Positions 19,262 to 28,118 of a stretch of 64,000 nucleotides of DNA are shown here, piece by piece. Numbering within the stretch: the stretch's first letter is position 1; every line of letters begins with the position of its first letter. The DNA comes from G963665595 sp963665595. Its GTDB lineage: Bacteria > Actinomycetota > Coriobacteriia > Coriobacteriales > CADBOM01. Location: the NCBI GenBank assembly GCA_963665595.2, contig CAXXJK010000004.1, positions 124,001 through 188,000 on the forward strand, read 5' to 3'. The position numbers and the translations under genes are program-made. The notes under the pieces are model-generated. The model did no database searches. It worked only from the letters and a program-made list of their open reading frames with translations, and had not been told where the DNA came from.

Positions 19262-20608
19262 CTAACGAACTACATCGTCGCCGTTGAACGGATCGCCGCA
19301 TTCCGGACAGAATTTTGGCGGGTTTGCAGGATCCGATGGCTGCCATCCGCACTTGTTGCAACGATAGACGTTCTCATTCGCCGGTCGCTTCTCACCGCAT
19401 TGTGCGCAGAAGTTACCACTCTGGACCGACCCACACTTCGGACACGCCCACTCATTGCTCGCCGCAGGTGTTGCCGCGGCAGCGGCTGCGGCGGCAGCAG
19501 TGGCTTCTGGGGCCACAGCGGGCACCGGCACCGGTTGATCGGCGACCGCAAAACCCCCATTGGGAGCGGCATTGCCCACAACGGGCTGCTGACCAACCGC
19601 TCCACCCTGCTGATAGAGATTCGCGGCATTTGCGCCTCCCGCATTTGCAGCCATTCCCATACCAGCAAAAGCAGCAAAGGCGCCCGCATTGTCGTTTGCT
19701 GCAGCAGAACGCATTGCGTCAGCTTGCGCAGCAGCAATAGTAGCAGCAGCCATATTGGGATCTTTGAGTACTGCGCTCTTCTGAAGTTCCTTAATCAGGT
19801 TTTCGTCTTCCTCGGAAGCCGTGATGGAATTAACACCGAACGAAACGATCCTAACGCCACGCAGTTCTTGCCACTTATCCGAGAGAATCTTGTTGAGCGC
19901 ATCAGCCATCTCACTCGTGTGTGCCGGAATAGCCGAATAACGAATACCCATCGCAGATATCTGAGCAAAAGCCGGTTGAAGAGCGGTGAGCAGCTCACTT
20001 TTGAGCTGACTGTCCATGCGCTCACGCGGATAATCCTCGTCAATATTACCTGCCACGTTGGTATAAAACAGGATAGGATCTTCTAGCTTGTATGAATATT
20101 CTCCGTTGCAGCGTACAGCGATATCGACATCGAGACCTATATTCGTGTCAACAACACGGAAAGGCACGGGGGAAGATGTGCCGTATTTGTTTCCCAGAAT
20201 TTCTTTGATATTAAAATAGTAGACACGTTGATCGACGCCCGTGTCACCACCCATAGTAAAACGCTTACCAATATTTTTGAATGTTTCTGCAATACTGTTC
20301 CCCAGAGGTCCCGTAAACACACTAGGAGCAACCTTGTTATTGTAGGTAAACTGGCCCGGCTCTGCACAAACCTCGACCACCTTGCCCTGCTCAACGATTA
20401 TTATGCATTGACCATCGTTAACTATGACACCAGAACCGTCGGAGATAATGTTCTCGTCTCGCTTTGTATTTGATGTTCGGTCATTCGTGCGCTTTTGCCC
20501 TTTGACCATGAGTATGTCCTGATCGAGTGAATCGCAGTAGATCATCTCTTTCCACTGATCGGCCATGTTACCGCCAACAGCACCCGTCAGTGCCTTGATG
20601 AGGCCCAT
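19262..20608 (-). CDS. SPFH-domain protein with C-terminal double zinc ribbon
   Basis: 448 residues starting MGLIKALTGAVGG, with AAGGAG five bases upstream of the ATG. The first ~290 residues form an SPFH/band-7 domain of the YdjI / virion-core-like group (QKRTNDRTSNTKRDEN, then VDIAVRCNGEYSYKLEDPILFY). A low-complexity Ala/Gly/Gln linker with a run of alanines follows, and the C-terminus has two zinc ribbons: CPKCGSVQSGNFCAQCG and CNKCGWQPSDPANPPKFCPECG. Such proteins oligomerise at membranes; in Bacillus a relative acts with phage-shock type proteins. The role here is not known. Single gene. Confidence 0.82.
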   Translation of the reverse strand: MGLIKALTGAVGGNMADQWKEMIYCDSLDQDILMVKGQKRTNDRTSNTKRDENIISDGSGVIVNDGQCIIIVEQGKVVEVCAEPGQFTYNNKVAPSVFTGPLGNSIAETFKNIGKRFTMGGDTGVDQRVYYFNIKEILGNKYGTSSPVPFRVVDTNIGLDVDIAVRCNGEYSYKLEDPILFYTNVAGNIDEDYPRERMDSQLKSELLTALQPAFAQISAMGIRYSAIPAHTSEMADALNKILSDKWQELRGVRIVSFGVNSITASEEDENLIKELQKSAVLKDPNMAAATIAAAQADAMRSAAANDNAGAFAAFAGMGMAANAGGANAANLYQQGGAVGQQPVVGNAAPNGGFAVADQPVPVPAVAPEATAAAAAAAAATPAASNEWACPKCGSVQSGNFCAQCGEKRPANENVYRCNKCGWQPSDPANPPKFCPECGDPFNGDDVVR

Positions 20609-20827
20609 GTCGACTCCTTTTCTATAGGTTAAAGTCATACACAGACATGATAACAAAGAAACAACCCTCTACTATGAGCACAGCCATCTAAACTTCCCGG
20701 TACATAGACCTTTCTTATTCTTAATCTCAATTGCCGCATCTTATAAACGCTGGATTTTGTCCTTCGCCTGTCTGTTTAAAGCCAAAATGAATCTCGGGTT
20801 GAAAACTTGTTTGCATTCTCTTGAAAG

Positions 20828-21904
20828 ATGATGCAGAATTATGAGGCTGCATCTACCTCACACAACTATCCCCGTGCGGACTCTCGTTTGTATACAAGCG
20901 ACGTGGTCCGTACCCTTAACAAGAAAGTCGGCCGGACATCCATGCCTGATACACAGATACAATCGATCGAACAGGTTCGTAGTGTCCTGTTTATCATTAA
21001 CCCCACTTCAAAAAACGGTGCCGGTGCGACTATCCCTCAGATGATTGAAAAAATAATGGGTGATATTGTCATAAAGCGCCCGAATATTTCTTATAACATA
21101 ATGCTCACTGATGACGCACGACATGCCATTGAAATAGCAGCTACGGCAGCTGAATATGATCTTGTCGTTGCCTCCGGCGGAGATGGCGTCATACACGAAG
21201 TCGTCAATGGGCTTATGCGCATTGAGATAAACCAACGCCCCATATTGGGCATAATTCCCGTTGGAACAGGCAACGATTTCATGCGAACGCTACACATGAG
21301 TTCCCATCCAAAGGTCGCAATTTCGCAACTCCTTGACTCTCACATCGTAACTATCGACGTAGGCCGTTGTAATGATGAATATTATGTCGAAACGCTTTCA
21401 TTTGGTCTCGATGCCGCTATTGCTCTTGATACTGTTGAGCGCCGCAAACGTACAGGCCGGACGGGCACTCTCGTCTTCATGGAATCCGGAGTTGACACCC
21501 TGCTTCATCATCTGGAAAGCCATCAATATCGTCTGAACGCCGTTACCGACCATGAAGAGATAAAGACTGAAAGCGGTGAGGCATTTATCTTGGCCATACA
21601 GAATGGACGCACCTACGGCGGGGGTTTTGCCATCACTCCAGATGCCGACCCTTCTGATGGTCTCTTTGATGTTTGCGTAGCAGGACCACCCCTCTCCCTG
21701 ATACCCAGTTTATTTATTTTTCTTCTTGCAAAATTTGGTCGGCACACTCGTTTCAAGCAGATTCGCTTGTTCAGAATAAAAACGATCGAACTTCATTTTG
21801 ACAAGCCACTTCCCGCTCAGATTGATGGTGAGTTGGTAACAGGCACCGATTTTTCCGTTGATATCGTTCCCCAAGCCCTACGTGTGTTGATGCCTCGTTC
21901 CTAA
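20828..21904 (+). CDS. Diacylglycerol/lipid kinase family protein (YegS/BmrU)
   Basis: Lipid kinase with the diacylglycerol kinase catalytic fold: VLFIINPTSKNGAG opens the domain, the nucleotide loop ASGGDGVIHEVVNG and the PVGTGNDFMR motif follow, and the C-terminal half ends with the DGELVTGT segment. Likely recycles diacylglycerol or makes a phosphorylated lipid at the membrane. From the ATG at 20828 it has 358 residues, of which the first ~50 precede the usual start; an ATG at 20942 is an alternative. Both have weak GAAAG sites. Its 3' end overlaps the convergent membrane protein gene by 27 bases. Confidence 0.88.
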   Translation: MMQNYEAASTSHNYPRADSRLYTSDVVRTLNKKVGRTSMPDTQIQSIEQVRSVLFIINPTSKNGAGATIPQMIEKIMGDIVIKRPNISYNIMLTDDARHAIEIAATAAEYDLVVASGGDGVIHEVVNGLMRIEINQRPILGIIPVGTGNDFMRTLHMSSHPKVAISQLLDSHIVTIDVGRCNDEYYVETLSFGLDAAIALDTVERRKRTGRTGTLVFMESGVDTLLHHLESHQYRLNAVTDHEEIKTESGEAFILAIQNGRTYGGGFAITPDADPSDGLFDVCVAGPPLSLIPSLFIFLLAKFGRHTRFKQIRLFRIKTIELHFDKPLPAQIDGELVTGTDFSVDIVPQALRVLMPRS

Positions 21905-22849
21905 TAGGATTCGAGCAACCACATCAACGAGAGATACATCTTTCATCTCGGCGCTGACGTTGTCGGCCGTTTTGCTAACACGCCGGCGTCGACGATACCA
22001 GAAGAATATAAGAAATGATCCTCCCACAGCCACAGCGACGCCCGCTTCGACGAAGGGAACGACCGCGCGCTCTGCGGGTATCGCTTGTTCCCCTTCAAAC
22101 GTTTGAAGGGGAACAAGGGGGATCGTCTCCCTCATATCCACTAGAGGCTTTACCATACCTCGATAGGTTGCCGAGATAGAATACCCTACGAGAGTTCGGT
22201 ATTCTCCGATACCACGATAGTAGCAGGTAGCACGATATGAATTGGGAAGTCCGTATTCATCGATTCCGGTAATCTCGTACGTGACGTCAGAACGCATCAA
22301 TACAATTGTCCCAGCACCATAAACGGGGACAACATCTTCTGTTTCAGCAAAAAACTCTATCTGTTCTGGAATACGATATACATCGTTATCTGGAAGGTTT
22401 TCGTAAATGACACGGTGATCGATCTGCTGAATCCGAGTTTCATACAGATCCTGCTCTTCAAGTTCGTCACGAATAAGCATTCCTCGGTAAGATTTTTCAA
22501 ACGTGCAGACATCCATGGTTTGAGGAAATTCGTCGCGTACAGACACCGCATCAGCTACTCCCCCCTGGCGTCTAACCGTCCAAACAAACAGTGTCTCAGG
22601 AGAATCTTTCTCTGAGGAATCTATCAACTGATCAGTTGTTTCAGATACCTGTTGTGCTGCATCCGTTGACTCGGGTGACAGAGAGGCAGTTTCTGTCGAG
22701 ACACCTTCAGCTGAAACAGCTGAAAAGAGGGCAGGCGCGTCAAGCGGCGCAGCCTGAGCGTTTTGTTCCAGATTGACCATCATATAAACAGCGACAATCA
22801 ACCCGCAAAAGATAAACCCCCACCTGAACCAAGTAGTATCGTGTTTCAT
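21878..22849 (-). CDS. Bitopic membrane protein, unrecognised
   Basis: 323 residues. A signal-anchor helix (WGFIFCGLIVAVYMMVNL) is followed by an Ala/Ser/Thr-rich linker, an extracellular region of about 170 residues with several Tyr-rich strands (GLPNSYRATCYYRGIGEYRT), a C-terminal helix (GVAVAVGGSFLIFFWY) and an RRRRR stop-transfer, then a short cytoplasmic tail. This layout suits an exported, cell-surface-anchored protein without LPXTG. No family recognised. Its coding sequence contains a perfect 34-base palindrome (22084-22117). 3' end overlaps the convergent lipid kinase gene. Confidence 0.75.
   Translation of the reverse strand: MKHDTTWFRWGFIFCGLIVAVYMMVNLEQNAQAAPLDAPALFSAVSAEGVSTETASLSPESTDAAQQVSETTDQLIDSSEKDSPETLFVWTVRRQGGVADAVSVRDEFPQTMDVCTFEKSYRGMLIRDELEEQDLYETRIQQIDHRVIYENLPDNDVYRIPEQIEFFAETEDVVPVYGAGTIVLMRSDVTYEITGIDEYGLPNSYRATCYYRGIGEYRTLVGYSISATYRGMVKPLVDMRETIPLVPLQTFEGEQAIPAERAVVPFVEAGVAVAVGGSFLIFFWYRRRRRVSKTADNVSAEMKDVSLVDVVARILLGTRHQHT
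22084..22117. repeat. Perfect 34-base palindrome inside a coding sequence
   Basis: CTTGTTCCCCTTCAAAC (22084-22100) is followed directly by its exact complement, without any spacer. The next outer bases no longer pair. It lies in the gene of the bitopic membrane protein, at the external stretch just before the C-terminal membrane helix (residues around LVPLQTFEGEQ). Confidence 0.95.
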
Positions 22850-23055
22850 ACAAACTCCCCCGACATTTCAAGCGCGCAGCACTATTGTGCACACTTCATG
22901 GCCTAGCGAGGAAGCTATAGGCGATTGCGTGGGTGCTATGATAGCAGCTTATGAGCGGCAGGCATCTAAACTCGTGTCTTCGTTTATTTGGCTAAATCAA
23001 ATCGACGCATAATGAACCAGAAACCATCAGCATACCTAACAGCCTCATAACAGCA

Positions 23056-24342
23056 TTATCGAGAAGATGCGATATCGTCCGGTGAAAAGACGCCCTTTTC
23101 AGTGATCACTGCCGTAATAAGCGAGGCGGGTGTCACATCAAAGGCCGGATTATAGACATTGATGCCCGGAGGGGTTGTGCGAAACCATGCGTCAAAACGA
23201 TAGCCACCACCTTTGCGCTCTATCATCATCTGGCTTTCATGTGCAATCTTCAACGCACAGGGTCCTTTATGGGTAAGCATATCAAAGGCATTGCTGACTG
23301 CTTGATCGTCGGGTTGAATAACTCCCGATACGGTAACACCCTCAAGCTCACGAGGATCTCGTTGCTCTATCTCAATATCAGCACCGGTAGGAGTCAGCAA
23401 ATCAATGGATGATGAGGGGGCAAGCACATAGAACGGCACTTGGTAATCGTGCGCCAAGCGGGCCAACATGAGCGTGCCTATCTTATTGGCGACATCTCCA
23501 TTAGCAGCAATACGATCGGCGCCCACAAAGATGACATCTACCCAGCCATTTGCCATGACACTCGCCGCCGTGCTGTCTGTGATAAGCGTTGAAGGTATGC
23601 CGGCAACCATAAGTTCCCACGCGGTAAGACGTGCACCCTGATTCACGGGGCGGGTCTCGTCAATCCACACGTGGTTTACTTTTCCTTGAGAATAGGCCGC
23701 GTATATGCCACCAAGAGCAGTACCGTAATACACTGTTGCCAGAGAACCAGCATTGCAGTGAGTCAGTATATTGAGGGGGCGATCTTCAAGAATCTGCGCC
23801 GCATAAGCACCTAAACTTCGGTTAGCAGCTTCGTCTTGGTCAGCCAACTGCTGTGCAAAAGCGACAATCTCCTGGGCGAGTTGCGCCACCACTTCCTTTT
23901 CCCCGGTAGTATTTTCTTTCGCTGAAGGATCCTCAGCATTGACGCACGGGGGCATCGGGAGTTCTCCTGCGCGCTGCGTCGCAAATGAAACCACCTGATT
24001 GGTCCCCCATGCAAGATTTGCAGCCGTTGGCCTCACGGCATTTACCTGTGCAGCAACACCTTCAAGCGCTTTGAGAAACGCAGGCATCTGAGTCTCGCGA
24101 GATTCATTGACGCTCCACAGGGCAAGTGTCATCGCACCCATTATGCCAAGAGCGGGAGCTCCGCGTACAGCCATGGTAGCGATAGCAAGACAGGCACCTT
24201 CGACCGAACGACAGCATAGAGCATCACCTTGTAAAGGTAGACGCGTCTGGTCAATAAGATAGATGCCGGGAATGCCATCGGTCTCGTCGACCTCCCACCA
24301 TAATGTGCGAGGAAGACGCTTTAGATTCTCATCAATTTCCAT
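23056..24342 (-). CDS. mtnA: S-methyl-5-thioribose-1-phosphate isomerase
   Basis: Isomerises methylthioribose 1-phosphate to methylthioribulose 1-phosphate in methionine salvage. 428 residues, longer than most because of an insert rich in Ala/Glu near residues 130-165. Conserved features: MAVRGAPALGIMGA, ILTHCNAGSLATV (active-site Cys), WIDETRPVNQGARLTAWEL, and GADRIAANGDVANKIGT with the catalytic Asp. GGAG lies four bases before the ATG inside the end of ahcY; one base separates the two genes, so they are coupled. No mtnB/C/D genes are nearby, which leaves the fate of the product open. Confidence 0.94.
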   Translation of the reverse strand: MEIDENLKRLPRTLWWEVDETDGIPGIYLIDQTRLPLQGDALCCRSVEGACLAIATMAVRGAPALGIMGAMTLALWSVNESRETQMPAFLKALEGVAAQVNAVRPTAANLAWGTNQVVSFATQRAGELPMPPCVNAEDPSAKENTTGEKEVVAQLAQEIVAFAQQLADQDEAANRSLGAYAAQILEDRPLNILTHCNAGSLATVYYGTALGGIYAAYSQGKVNHVWIDETRPVNQGARLTAWELMVAGIPSTLITDSTAASVMANGWVDVIFVGADRIAANGDVANKIGTLMLARLAHDYQVPFYVLAPSSSIDLLTPTGADIEIEQRDPRELEGVTVSGVIQPDDQAVSNAFDMLTHKGPCALKIAHESQMMIERKGGGYRFDAWFRTTPPGINVYNPAFDVTPASLITAVITEKGVFSPDDIASSR

Positions 24343-24343
24343 G

Positions 24344-25603
24344 TTACTCCGTACCCGACTGCCAGCTGTTAAGATAGAGCTCCTGCTCAGGCGTGAGTGT
24401 ATCGATCTGAATACCCAACGCCTCCAGCTTGAGCGCAGCTATATTCATGTCAATATCTTCGGGAATTTCATAGACACCCGGCTTAAATGAGGTGGTGCGG
24501 TTCAGTAGATACTCGGCACCGAGAGCCTGATTAGCAAAAGACATGTCCATAACTTCAGCAGGATGACCCTCTGCACAAGAGAGATTCACCAAGCGTCCAT
24601 CTGCCAATAAGATTATCGTACGACCATCCGGCATGATAAATTCTTCAACGAGAGGCTTGAGTTCTGTAGAAGAAACGCATGTCTCTCGCAGATACTTGAT
24701 GTTTATCTCTGCATTAAAATGACCTGAATTGCATATGATAGCGCCATCTTTCATAGTTTCAAATGCTGGCTCGTCGATAACATTGAGATCCCCCGTAACG
24801 GTAATCCACACATCGCATTCGCGAGCAGCCTGCACGCACGGCATAACACGATACCCGTCCATATGCGCCTCGAGTGCCTTAAGCGGGTCTATTTCGCACA
24901 CAATAACTTTCATGCCCATGCCTCGTGCCCTCAACGCCACGCCACGCCCGCAATATCCATATCCTGAAATCACCAGCGTGCGACCCGCAAGAAGACGATT
25001 AGTGGCACGGATAACACCGTCGAGTGTTGACTGGCCCGTACCATAGCGATTGTCGAAATAATGTTTGGTCTTAGCATCATTTACTTTTATTATGGGATAC
25101 CCCAGAGCTCCGTCTGCCGCCATGGCAGCCAACCGTATAACACCCGTTGTGGTCTCCTCGGTACCTCCGATAATACCCTCGATCACCTCAGGATGAAGCT
25201 CGTGTATGCGCCCTACCACATCGGCACCATCATCCATCGTAATGTGCGGTTTGTGAGCAATGGCGGCGTCCACATGACGATAGTATGTCTCGGTGTCTTC
25301 ACCTTTAATAGCATAGGTTCTACACCCATAGTACTTAACCAAAGCGGCAGCGGTATCATCTTGAGTCGATAATGGATTTGACGCACAGAGCACTACGTCT
25401 GCACCTCCTGCTACAAGGGTGCGCATGAGATTCGCAGTCTCAGTCGTAACATGTAGGCACGCAGCAATGCGAATCCCCTCAAGAGGTTTTTCCCTCTCGA
25501 ATCGTTCACGTATGAGAGCAAGAACCGGCATGTCACGATCAGCCCACTCAACGCGCGCCTTTCCTGTTTCTGCTAGCCCAATGTCTTTGATATCGTAGTC
25601 CAC
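24344..25603 (-). CDS. ahcY: Adenosylhomocysteinase (S-adenosyl/inosyl-homocysteine hydrolase)
   Basis: NAD-containing enzyme that removes S-adenosylhomocysteine, the product of SAM-dependent methylation. 419 residues from the GTG at 25603, which has AAGGAG seven bases upstream. Seen: CLHVTTETANL, substrate region PIIKVNDAKTKHYFDNRYGTGQS, NAD fold VISGYGYCGRGVALRARGMG, and the end SWQSGTE in place of the usual LYRY terminus. The archaeal-like length and terminus fit the group that includes S-inosylhomocysteine hydrolases, so the true substrate is uncertain. First gene of an ahcY-mtnA pair that handles by-products of SAM use. Confidence 0.93.
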   Translation of the reverse strand: MDYDIKDIGLAETGKARVEWADRDMPVLALIRERFEREKPLEGIRIAACLHVTTETANLMRTLVAGGADVVLCASNPLSTQDDTAAALVKYYGCRTYAIKGEDTETYYRHVDAAIAHKPHITMDDGADVVGRIHELHPEVIEGIIGGTEETTTGVIRLAAMAADGALGYPIIKVNDAKTKHYFDNRYGTGQSTLDGVIRATNRLLAGRTLVISGYGYCGRGVALRARGMGMKVIVCEIDPLKALEAHMDGYRVMPCVQAARECDVWITVTGDLNVIDEPAFETMKDGAIICNSGHFNAEINIKYLRETCVSSTELKPLVEEFIMPDGRTIILLADGRLVNLSCAEGHPAEVMDMSFANQALGAEYLLNRTTSFKPGVYEIPEDIDMNIAALKLEALGIQIDTLTPEQELYLNSWQSGTE

Positions 25604-25660
25604 TGCCGCACTCCTTTTTTCGAATCTATTAAGGTAGCAACTCATTGTCGCATGTTTTCA

Positions 25661-25692
25661 GTAAGCTATGTCTTACCGCAGGACCGCCGGTC
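25661..25692 (-). promoter_or_regulatory. Two adjacent small hairpins in the ahcY leader
   Basis: GTAAG/CTTAC (25661-25665 and 25672-25676) and GACC/GGTC (25682-25685 and 25689-25692) form neighbouring stem-loops about 60-90 bases upstream of ahcY. A regulatory leader is possible; the sequence does not fit the SAM or SAH riboswitch patterns I know. Confidence 0.2.
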
Positions 25693-25868
25693 AAACATGA
25701 CGGGAAACGGAAATAGACACCCCGGATATTGTAGAGCACTCGTGAAATTATGCGCCAAACTATGGCGAAACAGCATATTATTCGCGGGGAAACAATTGAG
25801 TTCAGCCTGCTTTAAGAAAATTTGGATAAGGTAGCAGCAGTGCAAAAAACCCGTTGTATTAGGTGGTT

Positions 25869-26390
25869 ATGAAAGACCCGTATAAAACCCTCGGCGTTGC
25901 GCATAATGCAAGCGACGATGAGATACAAAAAGCATATAAGAAGCTGGTCAAACAGTATCATCCCGACCTGCACCCAAATGATGCTCATGCCGCAAAGATG
26001 ATGGCTAACATCAATGAGGCTTACGATGCCATAACGAAAAATACGCGAGAAGCTCAGTACTATCGCGATGGTGGCACCGAAGAAGGCGCCGCACGCGTTC
26101 GTCAGCAACAACAACAGCAACAACAAGGCTATGATGAATGGCCTTTCGGCGGATATGGCTATGGGCAGCAGGGCGGTTCTCGAGAAAATAACAATCCGAA
26201 TGACCCCTTTGGAGACTTTGATCCGTTCGAATGGTTCAATACCACGTCACAACAGCAAACGGAAAATCAACAAAGACGAACAACTACCATCTGGCCAGGA
26301 AGCAGTTGCCTGACTTGGATCATTGCGATTTTTGTTATTAATATCTTTTTCACATTTCTTATGCGCGGGTGTTCTTCACTCTTTAATTGA
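25869..26390 (+). CDS. J-domain protein with C-terminal membrane helix
   Basis: 173 residues. The N-terminal J domain (residues 1-65) starts MKDPYKTLGV and contains the HPD motif in KQYHPDLHPND, so it should stimulate an Hsp70 (DnaK). Then come a run of eight glutamines, a Gly/Tyr/Asn-rich linker (GGYGYGQQGG), and a C-terminal hydrophobic helix (CLTWIIAIFVINIFFTFLM) that anchors it with the J domain in the cytoplasm. There is no zinc finger or DnaJ C-terminal domain. AGGTGG is close to the ATG at 25869; the GTG at 25863 overlaps that site. Confidence 0.85.
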   Translation: MKDPYKTLGVAHNASDDEIQKAYKKLVKQYHPDLHPNDAHAAKMMANINEAYDAITKNTREAQYYRDGGTEEGAARVRQQQQQQQQGYDEWPFGGYGYGQQGGSRENNNPNDPFGDFDPFEWFNTTSQQQTENQQRRTTTIWPGSSCLTWIIAIFVINIFFTFLMRGCSSLFN

Positions 26391-26490
26391 TTCTCGCTGA
26401 ACGTTTAATTACGAGCGCGCTACAATGGTGCTGACTATTGTATCCGCGTAAGCATGCGTGACAAGCACAACGGGAAGTAGAGGATAAACC

Positions 26491-26901
26491 GTGAGCATCT
26501 CCGTTTTGAGAAAAACACTTGTGGGCATCTGTATCGTAAACGGTATTTCTGCACTCATATGCGGATTCATGATGATCTTGGTGCCCGATGGGTCTCTTAT
26601 GGGAATGCCACCATCCATGCTTTCAAACTTTCCCGGTCAAGAACTGTTCTTTCGTGACTTTCGGTGGCCAGGCATAGCACTGCTGCTTGTAAATGGCATC
26701 CCCAATACGATCGCCGCGAGCCTGATGCTCCTTCATAGAAAGTCAGGATTTCCCGTTGGCTTGTTAGCAGGCTGTCTTCTTATCTGCTGGTGTCTGTTCG
26801 AAATGATATTTCTATTCAACACGTTTGCCTTGTTCTATCTTGCAGTCGGGGTTGTCCAAGCCGCACTCGGCCTATACCTCATCAAACATCAAACCCGCTA
26901 G
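26491..26901 (+). CDS. Four-helix membrane protein, unrecognised
   Basis: 136 residues with about four hydrophobic helices (GICIVNGISALICGFMMIL, IALLLVNGIPNTIAASLML, VGLLAGCLLICWCLFEMIF, LFYLAVGVVQAALGLYLI). The GTG start has AGAGGA five bases upstream. It resembles small uncharacterised integral membrane proteins; no function can be given. A TACAAT at 26421-26426 may be its -10 box. It ends 15 bases before the convergent isocitrate dehydrogenase gene. Confidence 0.75.
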   Translation: MSISVLRKTLVGICIVNGISALICGFMMILVPDGSLMGMPPSMLSNFPGQELFFRDFRWPGIALLLVNGIPNTIAASLMLLHRKSGFPVGLLAGCLLICWCLFEMIFLFNTFALFYLAVGVVQAALGLYLIKHQTR

Positions 26902-26916
26902 ATAGATACGGAAACT

Positions 26917-28005
26917 CTACAGCTTTTTAATAATGGCGTCAGCGAACGCAGACGTTGATACGCTCCCGTCGGTACTCCCCGTGAGAATGCGTTTAATGTC
27001 ATAGGTAATATCTTGTCCCTCGGCAAATACAGACGTGACCGCAGCTTTTATTCGCTCGGCACTATCGTGCTCGCCGAGATAATCAAGAAGCATCACAGAC
27101 GAAAGAATCTCAGCTGTCGGATTAGCCTCGTTCTTACCAGCGTGCAAAGGAGCGCTTCCGTGAACTGGCTCAAAAATAGCATAGCCATCACCAATATTCG
27201 CTCCCGGTGCGATGCCTAAGCCACCAACGAGACCAGCAGCAAGATCAGATACGATGTCACCATAGAGATTAGGAAGTACTACTACATCAAATTCCTCAGG
27301 ACGCAGCACTAGGCCCATACAGGTCGCGTCAACAATGCGATCCTCATACGCCACCCGGCCTTCATACTCGGCAGCAATATCACGCGCACACCTCAGCCAG
27401 AGACCATCGGAGTATTTCATGATGTTCGCCTTATGCACGGCGGTTACCTTTTTACGATCATGAGCACGTGCATATTCGAATGCATAGCGAATAATGCGCG
27501 TTGATCCGGTAATGGATATCGGCTTAATCGAAATACCCGAATCTTTACGAATGATGCCTGCACCCTTTTCTGCACAAAAGTCGATCAATTCGAGTGCCGC
27601 ATCCGAACCCTCTTCAAACTCAACTCCCGCATAAAGATCTTCGGTATTTTCGCGTACGATCACGATATCGACAGAATCATAACGTGCGCCGATACCCGGA
27701 ATAGAATAAACGGGACGCAGGTTGACATACAAATCGAATGCTTTACGGAGTGCTACATTACAACTGCGAAATCCCACGCCAACCGGTGTGGTGATAGGAC
27801 CCTTTATGGCAACTTTATTTTTCCGAATCGACTCGAACACATAGTCAGGTAATGGCGTGCCGTACTCATCCATGAGTTTGGCTCCCGCGTCAGCTACTTC
27901 CCATTCGATGTCAACGCCAGTCGCCTCGACCACACGACACATCGCCGTAGTAATTTCAGGACCAATCCCATCACCCGGAATAAGCGTAACAACGTGCTTT
28001 ACCAT
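26917..28005 (-). CDS. icd: Isocitrate dehydrogenase, NAD-type
   Basis: Member of the isocitrate/isopropylmalate dehydrogenase family, 362 residues starting MVKHVVTLIPGDGIGPE; GAGG six bases before the ATG at 28005 decides this start over an ATG 13 codons earlier. The substrate loop GFRSCNVALRKAFDLYVNLRP has the Ser and Asn expected for isocitrate, not isopropylmalate, and the metal-binding DIVSDLAAGLVGGLG and nucleotide region EPVHGSAPLHAGKNEANPTA follow. The neighbouring LeuCD-type aconitase and citrate synthase support the isocitrate assignment: the three make 2-oxoglutarate from oxaloacetate and acetyl-CoA. Confidence 0.88.
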   Translation of the reverse strand: MVKHVVTLIPGDGIGPEITTAMCRVVEATGVDIEWEVADAGAKLMDEYGTPLPDYVFESIRKNKVAIKGPITTPVGVGFRSCNVALRKAFDLYVNLRPVYSIPGIGARYDSVDIVIVRENTEDLYAGVEFEEGSDAALELIDFCAEKGAGIIRKDSGISIKPISITGSTRIIRYAFEYARAHDRKKVTAVHKANIMKYSDGLWLRCARDIAAEYEGRVAYEDRIVDATCMGLVLRPEEFDVVVLPNLYGDIVSDLAAGLVGGLGIAPGANIGDGYAIFEPVHGSAPLHAGKNEANPTAEILSSVMLLDYLGEHDSAERIKAAVTSVFAEGQDITYDIKRILTGSTDGSVSTSAFADAIIKKL

Positions 28006-28118
28006 AACCCTACCTCTTTCTGCAGAAACAGATTCCTCATTCATCGCTGTAAGACAAGATACTTCTGACGCGCTCCACTATGCTCGAATCATAAGACTCG
28101 GCAATAAGGCAAACAGTA

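Noticed and set aside
19400..20086. Long plus-strand frame opposite the SPFH gene
   Set aside because: The minus-strand protein has clear SPFH and zinc-ribbon motifs and a good ribosome site; the opposite frame is a shadow of GC-rich Ala codons.
25604..25868. SAM or SAH riboswitch upstream of ahcY
   Set aside because: Two small hairpins are present but the conserved cores of those riboswitches are not recognisable.
26101..26130. CAA/CAG run as a microsatellite or phase-variable repeat
   Set aside because: It is a mixed-codon glutamine tract inside the J-domain gene; the codons are not uniform, so slippage would be limited. Retained only as a property of that protein.
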